A program made the position numbers and the translations under genes. A DNA stretch of 64,000 nt from Bermanella marisrubri. Lineage in GTDB: Bacteria > Pseudomonadota > Gammaproteobacteria > Pseudomonadales > Oceanobacteraceae. This document shows, in pieces, positions 8,702 to 16,264 of the stretch (the stretch's first letter is position 1; each line of letters begins with the position of its first letter). The stretch covers positions 524,501 to 588,500 of the forward strand of contig NZ_CP051183.1 of the NCBI RefSeq assembly GCF_012295615.1, in the 5' to 3' direction. Under the pieces are notes generated by a model. That model did not search any database and had not been told where the DNA came from. It was given only the letters and a program-made list of their open reading frames with translations.

Positions 8702-8878
8702 CCTAAGATAGATCCGGGTCTTAAACCAAGTTATGGTCATTGCAGGCTTGTAAGCGTTAACTTTTGCTATTTATTATCAGACTGAGTTCGCTAAATCACA
8801 CTTAGGAAGTATTTCTGACTAATGTTTTCGTATTAAGCTGTGTTGCTACTTAATAATAACAATCCATGAGGTCTTCTA

Positions 8879-9610
8879 ATGCGCATCTTATTGTGTGCGA
8901 TCATATTTTGCTTATCGTTCTCAGCATACTCCAATGAGTATTTGTTACGTCACATCGTTGCAACAAGCCAGGCTATGTCCTCGCTTTATATGAAGGGGTT
9001 GAGTCAAGGTAGTAACCGATACGAAAAAGACTTCGTGCAATATAGGCAGAATGCACAGGCGAATTTACAAATGTTGCAGCAAGAAGACAATAAACTTTTT
9101 CAAGATCTCAGTGAGCGCTGGCAGTTATTTTCAGACAAATTAGCGCTGACTTATTCGGAAGAGTATGGCTGGGATATTGACTCTGCTATTCGTCGTGATT
9201 TTCGTGGATATTTATCAAATACTTACGAAATTGCTCGGGAAAGAGCACAAACTTTTGATTCTGAAATACTTAAGCGTTTGTACGCTAGCGTACAAGTTGA
9301 AGCCATGGTAGCTCGTTTCCTTGACATTGCTAGTACTTATAACGGCACTTTTAGTCTCTCTTTGAGTGATGCCGAGAAACTCGATATTCAGCAAGCGAAC
9401 GAAATCTTCAAATCCACCTTAGAAGAATTGAAGGGACAGTCTAGTGCAGAAAAAAATATGCAGACGGCAGCGCGCAAGTGGGAATTCGTTGAAAAAAATG
9501 TCATAGGCGAAGCCAGTCAAGGAGCATTCTTTCTGGTCTATGCAACCAAAACGCGTATCACTAATATTCTTATTCCTTCGCTCAATACGACCGTCAGTAG
9601 CGACTTTTAG
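8879..9610 (+). CDS. Exported helical protein, paralog A of a tandem pair
   Basis: 243 residues with a signal peptide (MRILLCAIIFCLSFSAYS) and an otherwise all-helical, soluble sequence. ATG 8879 has GAGG at good spacing. I do not recognise the family. The next gene (9756) is a clear paralog: shared landmarks are the MS.FYM/LYM motif near residue 35, a central V(E/D)xMxARFxDI(A/S)S motif, and the C-terminal KWxF(I/V)Exx(V) with AAFLxV / GAFFLVYATKTRITNIL. The fold could resemble a four-helix sensory bundle (PilJ/MCP-type periplasmic domain) without the membrane and signalling parts, but that is speculation. It sits alone between the envelope operon and tRNA-Met, with its own ~230-bp upstream region. 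Confidence 0.75.
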   Translation: MRILLCAIIFCLSFSAYSNEYLLRHIVATSQAMSSLYMKGLSQGSNRYEKDFVQYRQNAQANLQMLQQEDNKLFQDLSERWQLFSDKLALTYSEEYGWDIDSAIRRDFRGYLSNTYEIARERAQTFDSEILKRLYASVQVEAMVARFLDIASTYNGTFSLSLSDAEKLDIQQANEIFKSTLEELKGQSSAEKNMQTAARKWEFVEKNVIGEASQGAFFLVYATKTRITNILIPSLNTTVSSDF

Positions 9611-9755
9611 CGCCATGTTGGCTGGTTGATTTGGCCATCTAGACTTATTGAGACAGAAAGATAAATAGAAGGGATAATCGGTCTATTTTATTTTCCTAAG
9701 GCTGCTTTATGATAAGCGGCCAATACTCTATAAGAAAAATAAAAAGGAGATTAAT

Positions 9756-10499
9756 ATGAAGGGAACCATGCGGTACATACTGCTTATCCCCGTCCTCCTG
9801 TTCTCGCTCAATGCGTTTTCGCTCTCCCCGCTTAATCAGCATACGCTTGCAGTTGGGCAAGGCATGTCGGCCTTTTATATGTTCAGCTTGAGCGAAGGTG
9901 ACCAGAGATACCAGCAGCAGTATCAACAACACTTTCAAGCGGCTAGTGAGTATTTAGATGAGCTCACTGAGTTTGATACCATGCTCGCTGGCGAGTTACG
10001 TCCATTATGGCAGGATTTAAAAGGAAAACTGAAATACGAGGTTATCCCGGGGGCTGGATATACCATGTCGACGCGGACACGCGTCGAGTTTCGCGATTAT
10101 TTGACACTGCTCTATACCAAGGTCCATCAACAGGTATCCAGCGAGAGCCAACTGCATAATGAGCTGTATCTGATGGCGATTGATGTGGAAATGATGACGG
10201 CTCGTTTTTTTGATATCTCCAGCTCGGAGTATGGTGTGATGGGGTTGTCTGCGAGTCAGCGCGCAATTGATCCTTTGCGTATGGCGAATGCATTTAATCG
10301 CCAGTTACGAAAACTAGAAAAGATGGGCATCCCTCGGAATTTGAAGCGCCAATTAGAACGAGTGGAAACCAAATGGCGCTTTATTGAGGATAGCGTCGTC
10401 AATTATAAAGATGAAGCTGCTTTTCTGACGGTATTCTTTAACAAGAAGCAGATTGGCAAAATTCTAACGGAGAGCACTGACCTCATTGCAGCTACCTAG
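9756..10499 (+). CDS. Exported helical protein, paralog B of a tandem pair
   Basis: 247 residues. ATG 9756 is preceded by AAGGAG; Met5 is a possible alternative. The signal peptide (~1-23) ends NAFS. It is helix-rich throughout, with LAVGQGMSAFYMFSLSEGDQRY near residue 35, VEMMTARFFDISSSEYG near 145 and VETKWRFIEDSVV near 205, all matching the upstream paralog at equivalent positions. Overall identity looks low (perhaps a quarter), so the duplication is old or each was acquired separately. The 145-bp gap from paralog A allows cotranscription or a separate promoter. Function unknown. Confidence 0.75.
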   Translation: MKGTMRYILLIPVLLFSLNAFSLSPLNQHTLAVGQGMSAFYMFSLSEGDQRYQQQYQQHFQAASEYLDELTEFDTMLAGELRPLWQDLKGKLKYEVIPGAGYTMSTRTRVEFRDYLTLLYTKVHQQVSSESQLHNELYLMAIDVEMMTARFFDISSSEYGVMGLSASQRAIDPLRMANAFNRQLRKLEKMGIPRNLKRQLERVETKWRFIEDSVVNYKDEAAFLTVFFNKKQIGKILTESTDLIAAT

Positions 10500-10561
10500 C
10501 GGATTTTAGAGAGGAACACCTGAGATTCTCTAAGTGATTGAAAAAAGTAGACAATTTAGGC

Positions 10562-10590
10562 TTGACAGGCTGCTCTCAAATGGCAATAAT
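10562..10590 (+). promoter_or_regulatory. Sigma-70 promoter of tRNA-Met
   Basis: Perfect -35 TTGACA (10562-10567), 17-bp spacer, -10 AATAAT (10585-10590), followed by a GC-rich discriminator (GCGCGCC). Such discriminators are typical of stringently controlled tRNA promoters. The tRNA starts 13 bp after the -10. Confidence 0.8.
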
Positions 10591-10603
10591 GCGCGCCGCT
10601 TTT

Positions 10604-10680
10604 GGCTACATAGCTCAGTTGGTTAGAGCACATCACTCATAATGATGGGGTCCCAGGTTCGAATCCCGGTGTAGCCACCA
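10604..10680 (+). tRNA. tRNA-Met (CAT anticodon)
   Basis: 77 nt including an encoded CCA. The acceptor arm GGCTACA pairs with TGTAGCC; the D arm is AGCTCAGTTGGTTAGAGC; the anticodon loop CTCATAA sits between ATCA and TGAT; the T arm contains GGTTCGAATCC. The G-C pair at the top of the acceptor and the absence of three G-C pairs in the anticodon stem argue for the elongator rather than the initiator. An ATAA context after the anticodon does not exclude a tRNA-Ile2 (lysidine-modified CAT), but the acceptor arm favours Met. Confidence 0.93.
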
Positions 10681-10692
10681 ACGAATTTAAGA

Positions 10693-10727
10693 AACCGCTA
10701 ATTCCTTCGGAGCTAGCGGTTTTTTGC
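10693..10727 (+). terminator. Terminator of tRNA-Met
   Basis: ACCGCTA and TAGCGGT flank an inner TCC-TTC-GGA stem-loop and are followed by a six-T run. It starts 13 nt after the tRNA CCA end. Confidence 0.85.
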
Positions 10728-10730
10728 TTT

Positions 10731-10829
10731 ATGGGACTGTGTCCCAGGTTCACTGTTTGGGTATCTGGCGGTGTAGCCACCAATGAATATTAAAACCCAG
10801 ACTTCGCAAGAGATCTGGGTTTTTTCGTT
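10731..10829 (+). repeat. Tandem repeat unit 1: degenerate tRNA-Met 3' half plus terminator
   Basis: A 99-bp unit. It begins with the small palindrome TGGGAC-TGT-GTCCCA, contains CCCAGGTTC and then GGTGTAGCCACCAA, which match the T arm and 3' acceptor/CCA end of the upstream tRNA-Met, but the segment between (ACTGTTTGGGTATCTGGC) does not match. No 5' acceptor half or anticodon arm is present, so it cannot be a working tRNA. The unit ends in a strong terminator at 10793-10825 (AACCCAGA / TCTGGGTT, six T). Confidence 0.85.
10793..10825 (+). terminator. Terminator inside repeat unit 1
   Basis: AACCCAGA and TCTGGGTT form an 8-bp stem around CTTCGCAAGAGA, followed by TTTTTT. It is identical to the terminator of the second unit and different from the tRNA's own terminator. 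Confidence 0.8.
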
Positions 10830-10928
10830 ATGGGACTGTGTCCCAGGTTCACTGTTTGGGTATCTGGCGGTGTAGCCACCAACGAATATTAAAACCCAGA
10901 CTTCGCAAGAGATCTGGGTTTTTTCGTT
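10830..10928 (+). repeat. Tandem repeat unit 2: degenerate tRNA-Met 3' half plus terminator
   Basis: A second 99-bp unit, differing from unit 1 at essentially one position near the CCA end (CAACGAAT here, CAATGAAT in unit 1). The real tRNA is also followed by CAACGAAT, so unit 2 keeps the original base. The distances between successive CCA ends are 102 and 99 bp. After the unit a third, shorter echo of the leading palindrome (TGGGACAGGCCTG) begins at 10930 and then decays. Confidence 0.85.
10892..10924 (+). terminator. Terminator inside repeat unit 2
   Basis: Same stem (AACCCAGA / TCTGGGTT) and T run as in unit 1. With the tRNA's own terminator this makes three terminators in about 230 bp. 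Confidence 0.8.
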
Positions 10929-11054
10929 CTGGGACAGGCCTGCCCCTATAGAGTCATAGGGTAGATTTAGTGTCCATCACCCAAACGGATATCTAGGTAA
11001 ATTTCGTTAATTCACAAGCATTTAGACGTTTTTGATCATGGTTCTCTCTGTCTA

Positions 11055-11076
11055 ACCTGATAGTATTAGATCAGGT
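11055..11076. promoter_or_regulatory. Inverted repeat ACCTGAT-N8-ATCAGGT upstream of cNMP protein
   Basis: A perfect 7-bp inverted repeat (11055-11061 and 11070-11076), 28 bp before the GTG start at 11105, with TAGTAT in its centre that could serve as a -10. It could be an operator or an RNA hairpin in the leader. The rest of the 10929-11104 gap shows nothing I can name. Confidence 0.4.
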
Positions 11077-11104
11077 CAGTGGTAATGAGAAGAGTTGTAA
11101 GGCC

Positions 11105-11734
11105 GTGCAGAAAGTATCCAGAGAAGATTACAATACCGAGGCGCTAATGCGCCTTGTCCGAAGTGTCACCTTTTTTAAAGACATCTATCAGTTAGAGCCC
11201 TCCCAATTCGAGCTTTTACTCAGTGTTTGTGATTTTGTACAAGCCCCCTCTGGGGATGTGGTGCTGCGCAAAGGCGATGAAGCCAACACACTGTATTTTC
11301 TGTTAAAAGGGCAGATGTCCGTTTTTAATGAGGAGCAAGGTGAGAGCCTAAACCTGATTAACCCAGGAGAAGTGTTTGGCACTCTGTCTATGGTAACTGG
11401 GCGCCCTCGTAGCGCTACGGTCAAAGCTGAATCAAATGTAATATTGCTTGGGATGGATTTTAAGCACTTTAATGCAATAGACGATTTCAGTATGTTTACA
11501 ATGGACACCAAGTTAGTGGCCTATCGAATGGTCGTGCATAACGTTCGCTGGACTTTGGAAATGAATAAGATGCGCGACCCTAATCATCCGTTTGTTGCTC
11601 GTCTACTTAAAGCACCGGTATTTCGTGGGGAAAAGGGTGGTAAAGAGGAGTTATTGAGTCTTCAAGAGCAAGCACAGTATTTGGCCGAGCTATTAGGCGA
11701 TTGGAACGAATGTCTTGAATCACCCGCTCACTAG
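11105..11734 (+). CDS. Cyclic-nucleotide-binding domain protein
   Basis: 209 residues. The GTG at 11105 has AAGG just upstream; the first in-frame ATG (11146) has less support. Residues ~20-135 form one cNMP domain: VTFFKDIYQLEPSQFELLL, then EANTLYFLLKGQMSVFNEE, then the binding cassette NPGEVFGTLSM with TGRPRSATV (the usual Glu of FGE is replaced by Thr in FGT). The C-terminal ~70 residues are helical with no helix-turn-helix motif, so it is not a CRP-type regulator. It is unrelated in sequence outside the domain to the protein at 3703. The gene ends 5 bp before a convergent diguanylate cyclase gene. Confidence 0.85.
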   Translation: MQKVSREDYNTEALMRLVRSVTFFKDIYQLEPSQFELLLSVCDFVQAPSGDVVLRKGDEANTLYFLLKGQMSVFNEEQGESLNLINPGEVFGTLSMVTGRPRSATVKAESNVILLGMDFKHFNAIDDFSMFTMDTKLVAYRMVVHNVRWTLEMNKMRDPNHPFVARLLKAPVFRGEKGGKEELLSLQEQAQYLAELLGDWNECLESPAH

Positions 11735-11739
11735 GCTGG

Positions 11740-12864
11740 CTAATCGAGTGAGGTTGATCCAGCCTGGGCGGCTGCAAACATGATTTGGTTGCGGCCGTTG
11801 TTTTTTGCTTGATACAGTGCCTGATCGGCTTGATCCAGAAAGGTCACTGGGCTGCCTTGCGGGCTTGGAACCACAGAATTGACACCGATACTCACGGTTA
11901 AGTGGATTAAACCTTGATCGCTGCGACAAGGGGTGTTTTCTATGGCATGTCTTATTTGTTCTGCCAAATCTAGGGCATCTTGTTTTTCTGTTGCGGGCAA
12001 TATAATCGCGAATTCCTCACCACCATACCGAGCGATCATGTCCGTTTTTCTACGAGCGATTTCTGAAAATAAATGGGCTGCATGGCATAGCACTTGATCG
12101 CCTGCGAGATGACCAAAGTTATCGTTAATTTTTTTGAAATGATCAAGATCCAGAAACAATATAGACAAGCTGTTCTCAGAACGACTGGCTAAATCCCACT
12201 GCATATCCAGCGCGTTATCGAAATACTGGCGGTTATATATACCTGTCAGAGTATCGGTTTCGTTGAGGCGCTCTAATTTGACCTGGTTTTCTTTTAAGCG
12301 CATTTCAATATGGAATGCTCTTTGATATTCGTTATAAAAACGACGCCCAAGGAAAATGAAATAAATCCAGGTTGCTGCGAAGAGCGGTGACAGGAAGCGA
12401 AACTCTTCCACTAAAAAGCTCACTAGCGTGGCCGGGAATGCCAAGCTTCCGATGTAAAACTGTGTAAATATGGGTTTGGGTGAGAGGCTGGCGGATGCAC
12501 CACTCAACAAACCGACGACAATCAATGCCACGGCCATGGCAAGATCTCGATATTCAGGGATTATCAGTACCAGAATAAACAGTAAAGCTAGGGTACAACT
12601 ATGAATGAACGCCAACACATACATAGTCATACGCCATGCGTTTGGGTTGGCAGCGTAAAATGGCTGGGTCAATATGCCATGGGCAAGTCGAAGAATGCTG
12701 GTCACAATAAATAATGTCGAAAAGGTATAGCTGAACGTTGGTGCTCGATCATTGAACTCCATCCCCCAAGCTAACATAGGCCACATAAACGCATAGATGA
12801 GCACGCCCGGTATTGAGCGCTGGAGGAAGTCCATGTCTGTGCGTTTGAGTAATCTTGCTTCCAA
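11740..12864 (-). CDS. Membrane-bound diguanylate cyclase (GGDEF)
   Basis: 374 residues from TTG 12864, which has AAGGT 7 nt upstream; the first ATG (Met11, 12834) has no ribosome site. Residues ~20-180 hold about six hydrophobic spans, an unclassified integral membrane sensor. After a short linker (RLKENQVKLERLNETD) the GGDEF domain begins at TLTGIYNRQYFD, with SILFLDLDHFKKINDNFGH and the active site ARYGGEEFAIIL. RKTD eight residues upstream of the motif is an intact inhibitory I-site (RxxD), so product feedback is expected. No EAL partner is fused. The enzyme makes c-di-GMP from two GTP at the inner membrane. It is convergent with the cNMP-binding gene and probably monocistronic. Confidence 0.92.
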   Translation of the reverse strand: MEARLLKRTDMDFLQRSIPGVLIYAFMWPMLAWGMEFNDRAPTFSYTFSTLFIVTSILRLAHGILTQPFYAANPNAWRMTMYVLAFIHSCTLALLFILVLIIPEYRDLAMAVALIVVGLLSGASASLSPKPIFTQFYIGSLAFPATLVSFLVEEFRFLSPLFAATWIYFIFLGRRFYNEYQRAFHIEMRLKENQVKLERLNETDTLTGIYNRQYFDNALDMQWDLASRSENSLSILFLDLDHFKKINDNFGHLAGDQVLCHAAHLFSEIARRKTDMIARYGGEEFAIILPATEKQDALDLAEQIRHAIENTPCRSDQGLIHLTVSIGVNSVVPSPQGSPVTFLDQADQALYQAKNNGRNQIMFAAAQAGSTSLD

Positions 12865-12994
12865 GATGGGACCTTTTTAAAACTTATTTCCTTAAGTGTA
12901 GACGAATCCTACGGTGTTCCGTTCTAAAAACAAGCGGGTAAATTAGGCCAAATTGTCACAACGTGTATCTATAGGGCAGGTTTGCTATGTAAAG

Positions 12995-13543
12995 TCAGCT
13001 TTTGAGGGGGGCCCTGTAAGGAAATAGACGAGCTTTGTCTTCCTGTGTTAATGATTTCATGAGCTTTATATTATTTTCTGGGATTTGTTCTGGATCAGGG
13101 TATCGTTTCAGTACTTCTTCAAGAGAGTCTTCACGAATTAAATGTAATATGGGATAAGGAGCAACATTGGTTAGGTTACTGGGATCGTCCGCTTGTGTTT
13201 CCGAAAATTGATAGTTGGGATGAAAGCTTGCTATTTGAATGATGCCCTCTAGCCCAGCGCGTTCGAGTAACCATTGAGCTTGATCAAGATAGTCTAAGTA
13301 GTCTTCAAATACAGCTAAACAATAGGGTGTCGCAATTAACGTGGTTTCTACTGTTTGCGACGGTGTTTGCATCAGATATTCCAATTCTTGTAGAAGAAAC
13401 TGATCCAATTGACTCAAGTCCCTATCAGTGAATAGCGCCAGTCTGATTTGTTTAGCTTTACGTGGCTTGCGTGCAAATGGGCAGAGATTTAAGTCGATAA
13501 CGACGTTATCAAGCCATTGCCAAATATCGGTTTCGATAGACAT
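12995..13543 (-). CDS. DUF1415 family protein
   Basis: 182 residues from ATG 13543. The frame extends to 13669, but those codons overlap the LysR gene and contain no family-like sequence, so the internal start is preferred although its ribosome site (GAG) is weak. Recognisable family features are the opening WQWLDNVVIDLNLCPFA, with its conserved NLCPFA, and the later IQIASFHPNYQF and TNVAPYPILHLIREDS segments. The family has no established biochemical function; the conserved Cys, His and Asp suggest an enzyme. It lies just downstream of the LysR gene in the same direction and is probably the last gene of the antiporter-LysR operon. Confidence 0.88.
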   Translation of the reverse strand: MSIETDIWQWLDNVVIDLNLCPFARKPRKAKQIRLALFTDRDLSQLDQFLLQELEYLMQTPSQTVETTLIATPYCLAVFEDYLDYLDQAQWLLERAGLEGIIQIASFHPNYQFSETQADDPSNLTNVAPYPILHLIREDSLEEVLKRYPDPEQIPENNIKLMKSLTQEDKARLFPYRAPLKS

Positions 13544-13650
13544 TGTGTAACTCGCGTGTCTGAAAAAATAAATCGAGAATATAAAAAATCGAATTGATCG
13601 CAGCTCATCGCTTATAGAATTCGTTGATGTGTCATCAAAGCGATTAGGAA

Positions 13651-14532
13651 TCAAGAAGCCCGCTGACAAAACGCTAACCAGCGCTCAATACCCGCACTTC
13701 GATGCTTTTTCTTGTGCAGGATGAAATATAAGGTTCTAATGAAGTCTCTTTGCGGTACTGGCAATTCAACTAAATCACCACGTTTAAACGCATCTTCTAA
13801 TGCGATGCGTGACAAGCAGCCGACCCCTAAATTTTTGCCCACCGCTCGTTTAATCGCTTCGGTATGCTGCAGCTCCAACATAATATTGAGTTCTGGCAAG
13901 ATACCATGCATCGCTCGATCAAAAGCTTGTCGTGTTCCTGATCCGCTTTCTCGCAAAATCCAATGACTATTCTTTATGTCTTCGTCACTAAGTAGTGTCT
14001 TTTTTGCCAAAGGGTGGTGAGGTGCACAAAAAACGCAAAGGTCGTCTTCGCGCCATGGAATGATATCCAGCTCGCTGTGTTGAATCTCACCTTCAATCAT
14101 CCCTAAATCGATATCATAGTTAAGTACTTGCTGCACAATGCTTTGGGTATTAGCGACGGATAGTTCTACTTGTGCATCCGCGTGAACTTGTAACAAATCC
14201 CCTAAAATGTTGACCGCAAGATAGTTGCCGATGGTCAGCGTAGCCCCAACTTTTACTACACCGGCTTCTTGGTGCTGCATCAATGCGCTTTCAACTTCTT
14301 TCGCTTGTTCTAGCAAGGCTTCTGCCCTTGAGCGAATTAAACGCCCTTGCTCGTTTAACTGTAGGCGCTTACCAACACGGTCAAAAAGCAATACGTCAAA
14401 CTGTTGCTCTAATTCCTTGAGCGCACTGCTAGCCGCGCTTTGGCTCATGGCAAGACTGTCTGCTGCCTTGGAAATATTTTGATAGTGAGCCGTGGCTAAA
14501 AACACTTCTAGTTGGCGTAAGCTGAATCTCAT
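13651..14532 (-). CDS. LysR-family transcriptional regulator (FinR-like position)
   Basis: 293 residues, normal LysR length. The N-terminal winged helix-turn-helix is clear: MRFSLRQLEVFLATA, NISKAADSLAMSQSAASSALKELEQQF, LFDRVGKRLQL. The effector domain spans ~90-290 (VGATLTIGNYL; LILRESGSGTRQAFDRAM-type cleft motif seen as WILRESGSGTRQAF). The start overlaps the antiporter gene's stop by 4 bp. In Pseudomonas the LysR regulator FinR lies next to, and activates, the ferredoxin-NADP reductase gene; here the fpr gene is two genes away and divergent, so FinR-like control is plausible but unproven. An inverted repeat in front of fpr (16192-16212) could be its site. Confidence 0.9.
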   Translation of the reverse strand: MRFSLRQLEVFLATAHYQNISKAADSLAMSQSAASSALKELEQQFDVLLFDRVGKRLQLNEQGRLIRSRAEALLEQAKEVESALMQHQEAGVVKVGATLTIGNYLAVNILGDLLQVHADAQVELSVANTQSIVQQVLNYDIDLGMIEGEIQHSELDIIPWREDDLCVFCAPHHPLAKKTLLSDEDIKNSHWILRESGSGTRQAFDRAMHGILPELNIMLELQHTEAIKRAVGKNLGVGCLSRIALEDAFKRGDLVELPVPQRDFIRTLYFILHKKKHRSAGIERWLAFCQRAS

Positions 14533-16121
14533 GGCGATACCTCTTGCTGAGATTTAGACTCGGGAGCAATGAGTGTGAGACATTCTTCGGCGAAGCCTGC
14601 GCCAACTTCTGCATAATGGTTAAATACGTTATCAACACCATAATCAACTAGTGCACGACGCTCGTCTTCATAGCGCGCGATGGCAGCCACTTGACCAGTA
14701 AAGTTGCAAAGTTTTAGTTGCTGAGTGATATCTTTCATGTCGGTAATGGATGGCATTGCAAGCATGATGAGTTTGATATGCCATAGTTCTCGTGTTTCCC
14801 AAAAGTCGGCGTCTTCTGCATCGCCAATGATGACATGTCGTCCAGCATCTTGATGACGACGTGCTTTGTCTGCATCAGACTCAACGCCCCAAACTTTGTC
14901 ACCTAGGTAGTGGTGTAAAACGTCATAAGAGCTGCGTCCAACACGTCCCATTCCTATGACTAATACTTCGGCTTGTTTTAATTGTTCATGATAGAGCGGT
15001 TTCGGTCTTTGACGTTCAAAGCGTTTCACATAAATGCGCATGAAGGCATAGGCGCGGTGAGCGTATTCGTAGAAAATACTGGTAAATACAAAGCTAATGC
15101 TCACGGCCATGGCAACGATGACGAGCCACTCATTGCTGATCCAACTATTTTCAACGCACAAGTACATGACGATCAAACCAAATTCACTGTAGTTGGTTAA
15201 GATCATAGAGCCCAAAAACATGCTGCGGCCAGGGGCTTTCAACAGAGCTAGGATATGGAATAGCAACACACCTTTGATGATCAGAATAAAACTAATCACG
15301 AGTAATGGCATCAACATATCGACAGTGGGTAATGCGGCAAAGCCAATGTTTAGAAAGAATCCGATTAAGAATATGTCTTTAAAGTTGAGTAGACTTTTAG
15401 CGAGCTCGTTCGCTTTGGTGTGCTGGCTAAGCATAAGACCAGCGATCAATGCACCCAAGTCGCCCTTTAGGTTTACCGCATTAAATAATTCGTAGCCGCC
15501 AAACGCGAGTAGTAACCCGACCAATGGCAGTAATTCCCCGTGACCTGCTTTTGTTAAGAGTAAGCCAAGAGGTTTCCGTGCGGGCCATAGCAGCAATAAT
15601 GCAAGGGCATAGACGTCCGGAATTTTGCCCGTCGCCAAAACCAAGAAGCCCACGGCGACGATATCCTGCATTATCAAAATGCCCACCGCTAACTTGCCGT
15701 GGTTGGCCTTCATTTCGGTTTTGTCTTCCAGTAGCTTGACCACACATACCGTGCTGGAGAAGCTTAAGGCAAAGGCAATCAGCAATAAGCTTTCGCCACT
15801 AAGACCTTCTAACATGGTCACGCCGAACATGGCGAAACCCTTTAGTAAAAGGCTGCCGACGACGACCCAAGAAGACATGTGAATAACGCTGCCTGCCCAA
15901 ACCGTTGGTTTTAAAAGGCTACGAATATTGATTTTGAGACCAATGGTGAACAGCATCAGGGTGATGCCAAGATTCGCTAACGTTTCTAGGTTGTCATGAG
16001 GTTCGACACCATAAGCATGCAATCCGAATCCAGCTAGTAAGTAACCAACAAGCGGTGGCATGTTTACTTGTTTGGCGATGAAGCCGCAGGCAAATGCGAT
16101 GACAATCCAGATGAATTCCAT
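14529..16121 (-). CDS. Kef/CPA2-type cation:proton antiporter with RCK domain
   Basis: 530 residues. Residues ~1-375 are a 12-13 span Na+/H+ exchanger-like core (MEFIWIVIAFACGFIAKQ; GYLLAGFGLHAYG; LSFSSTVCVVKLLED; NLKGDLGALIAGLMLS), the CPA2 superfamily. Residues ~395-520 are a Rossmann TrkA-N/RCK regulatory domain starting VLVIGMGRVGRSSYDVL and including VWGVESDADKARRHQDAGRHVIIGDAED. This layout matches YbaL/KefB-like potassium or sodium efflux proteins; the C-terminal TrkA-C part seems reduced. It leads an operon with the LysR regulator and DUF1415, divergent from fpr with a 143-bp shared control region. Confidence 0.9.
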   Translation of the reverse strand: MEFIWIVIAFACGFIAKQVNMPPLVGYLLAGFGLHAYGVEPHDNLETLANLGITLMLFTIGLKINIRSLLKPTVWAGSVIHMSSWVVVGSLLLKGFAMFGVTMLEGLSGESLLLIAFALSFSSTVCVVKLLEDKTEMKANHGKLAVGILIMQDIVAVGFLVLATGKIPDVYALALLLLWPARKPLGLLLTKAGHGELLPLVGLLLAFGGYELFNAVNLKGDLGALIAGLMLSQHTKANELAKSLLNFKDIFLIGFFLNIGFAALPTVDMLMPLLVISFILIIKGVLLFHILALLKAPGRSMFLGSMILTNYSEFGLIVMYLCVENSWISNEWLVIVAMAVSISFVFTSIFYEYAHRAYAFMRIYVKRFERQRPKPLYHEQLKQAEVLVIGMGRVGRSSYDVLHHYLGDKVWGVESDADKARRHQDAGRHVIIGDAEDADFWETRELWHIKLIMLAMPSITDMKDITQQLKLCNFTGQVAAIARYEDERRALVDYGVDNVFNHYAEVGAGFAEECLTLIAPESKSQQEVSP

Positions 16122-16191
16122 AAGCGTAACTCTGAACGGGTAATCTTTACATAATAGCGGATAATGTTTATTTGTAAAATCGATTATTTAT

Positions 16192-16217
16192 AGAAAAATT
16201 ATCTGTTTTTCTAATAT
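16192..16217 (+). promoter_or_regulatory. Inverted repeat and candidate -10 in front of fpr
   Basis: AGAAAAA (16192-16198), N7, TTTTTCT (16206-16212) is a perfect 7-bp inverted repeat; TAATAT (16212-16217) next to it could be the -10. It lies 48 bp before the fpr start, in the divergent region with the antiporter operon. A regulator site here (for example for the LysR protein) is inference. Confidence 0.4.
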
Positions 16218-16264
16218 AGGGGTAAGGAGCTAAGCTGGAAGCATATTCAATATTGGAGGTGACC

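Noticed and set aside
10731-10930. Phage or genomic-island attachment site at tRNA-Met
   Set aside because: Tandem tRNA 3' ends suggest an att site, but the copies are only 99 bp apart and no integrase or island gene lies within the window.
13544-13669. N-terminal extension of the DUF1415 protein
   Set aside because: The extension overlaps the LysR gene and does not read like the family; ATG 13543 gives a family-like start.
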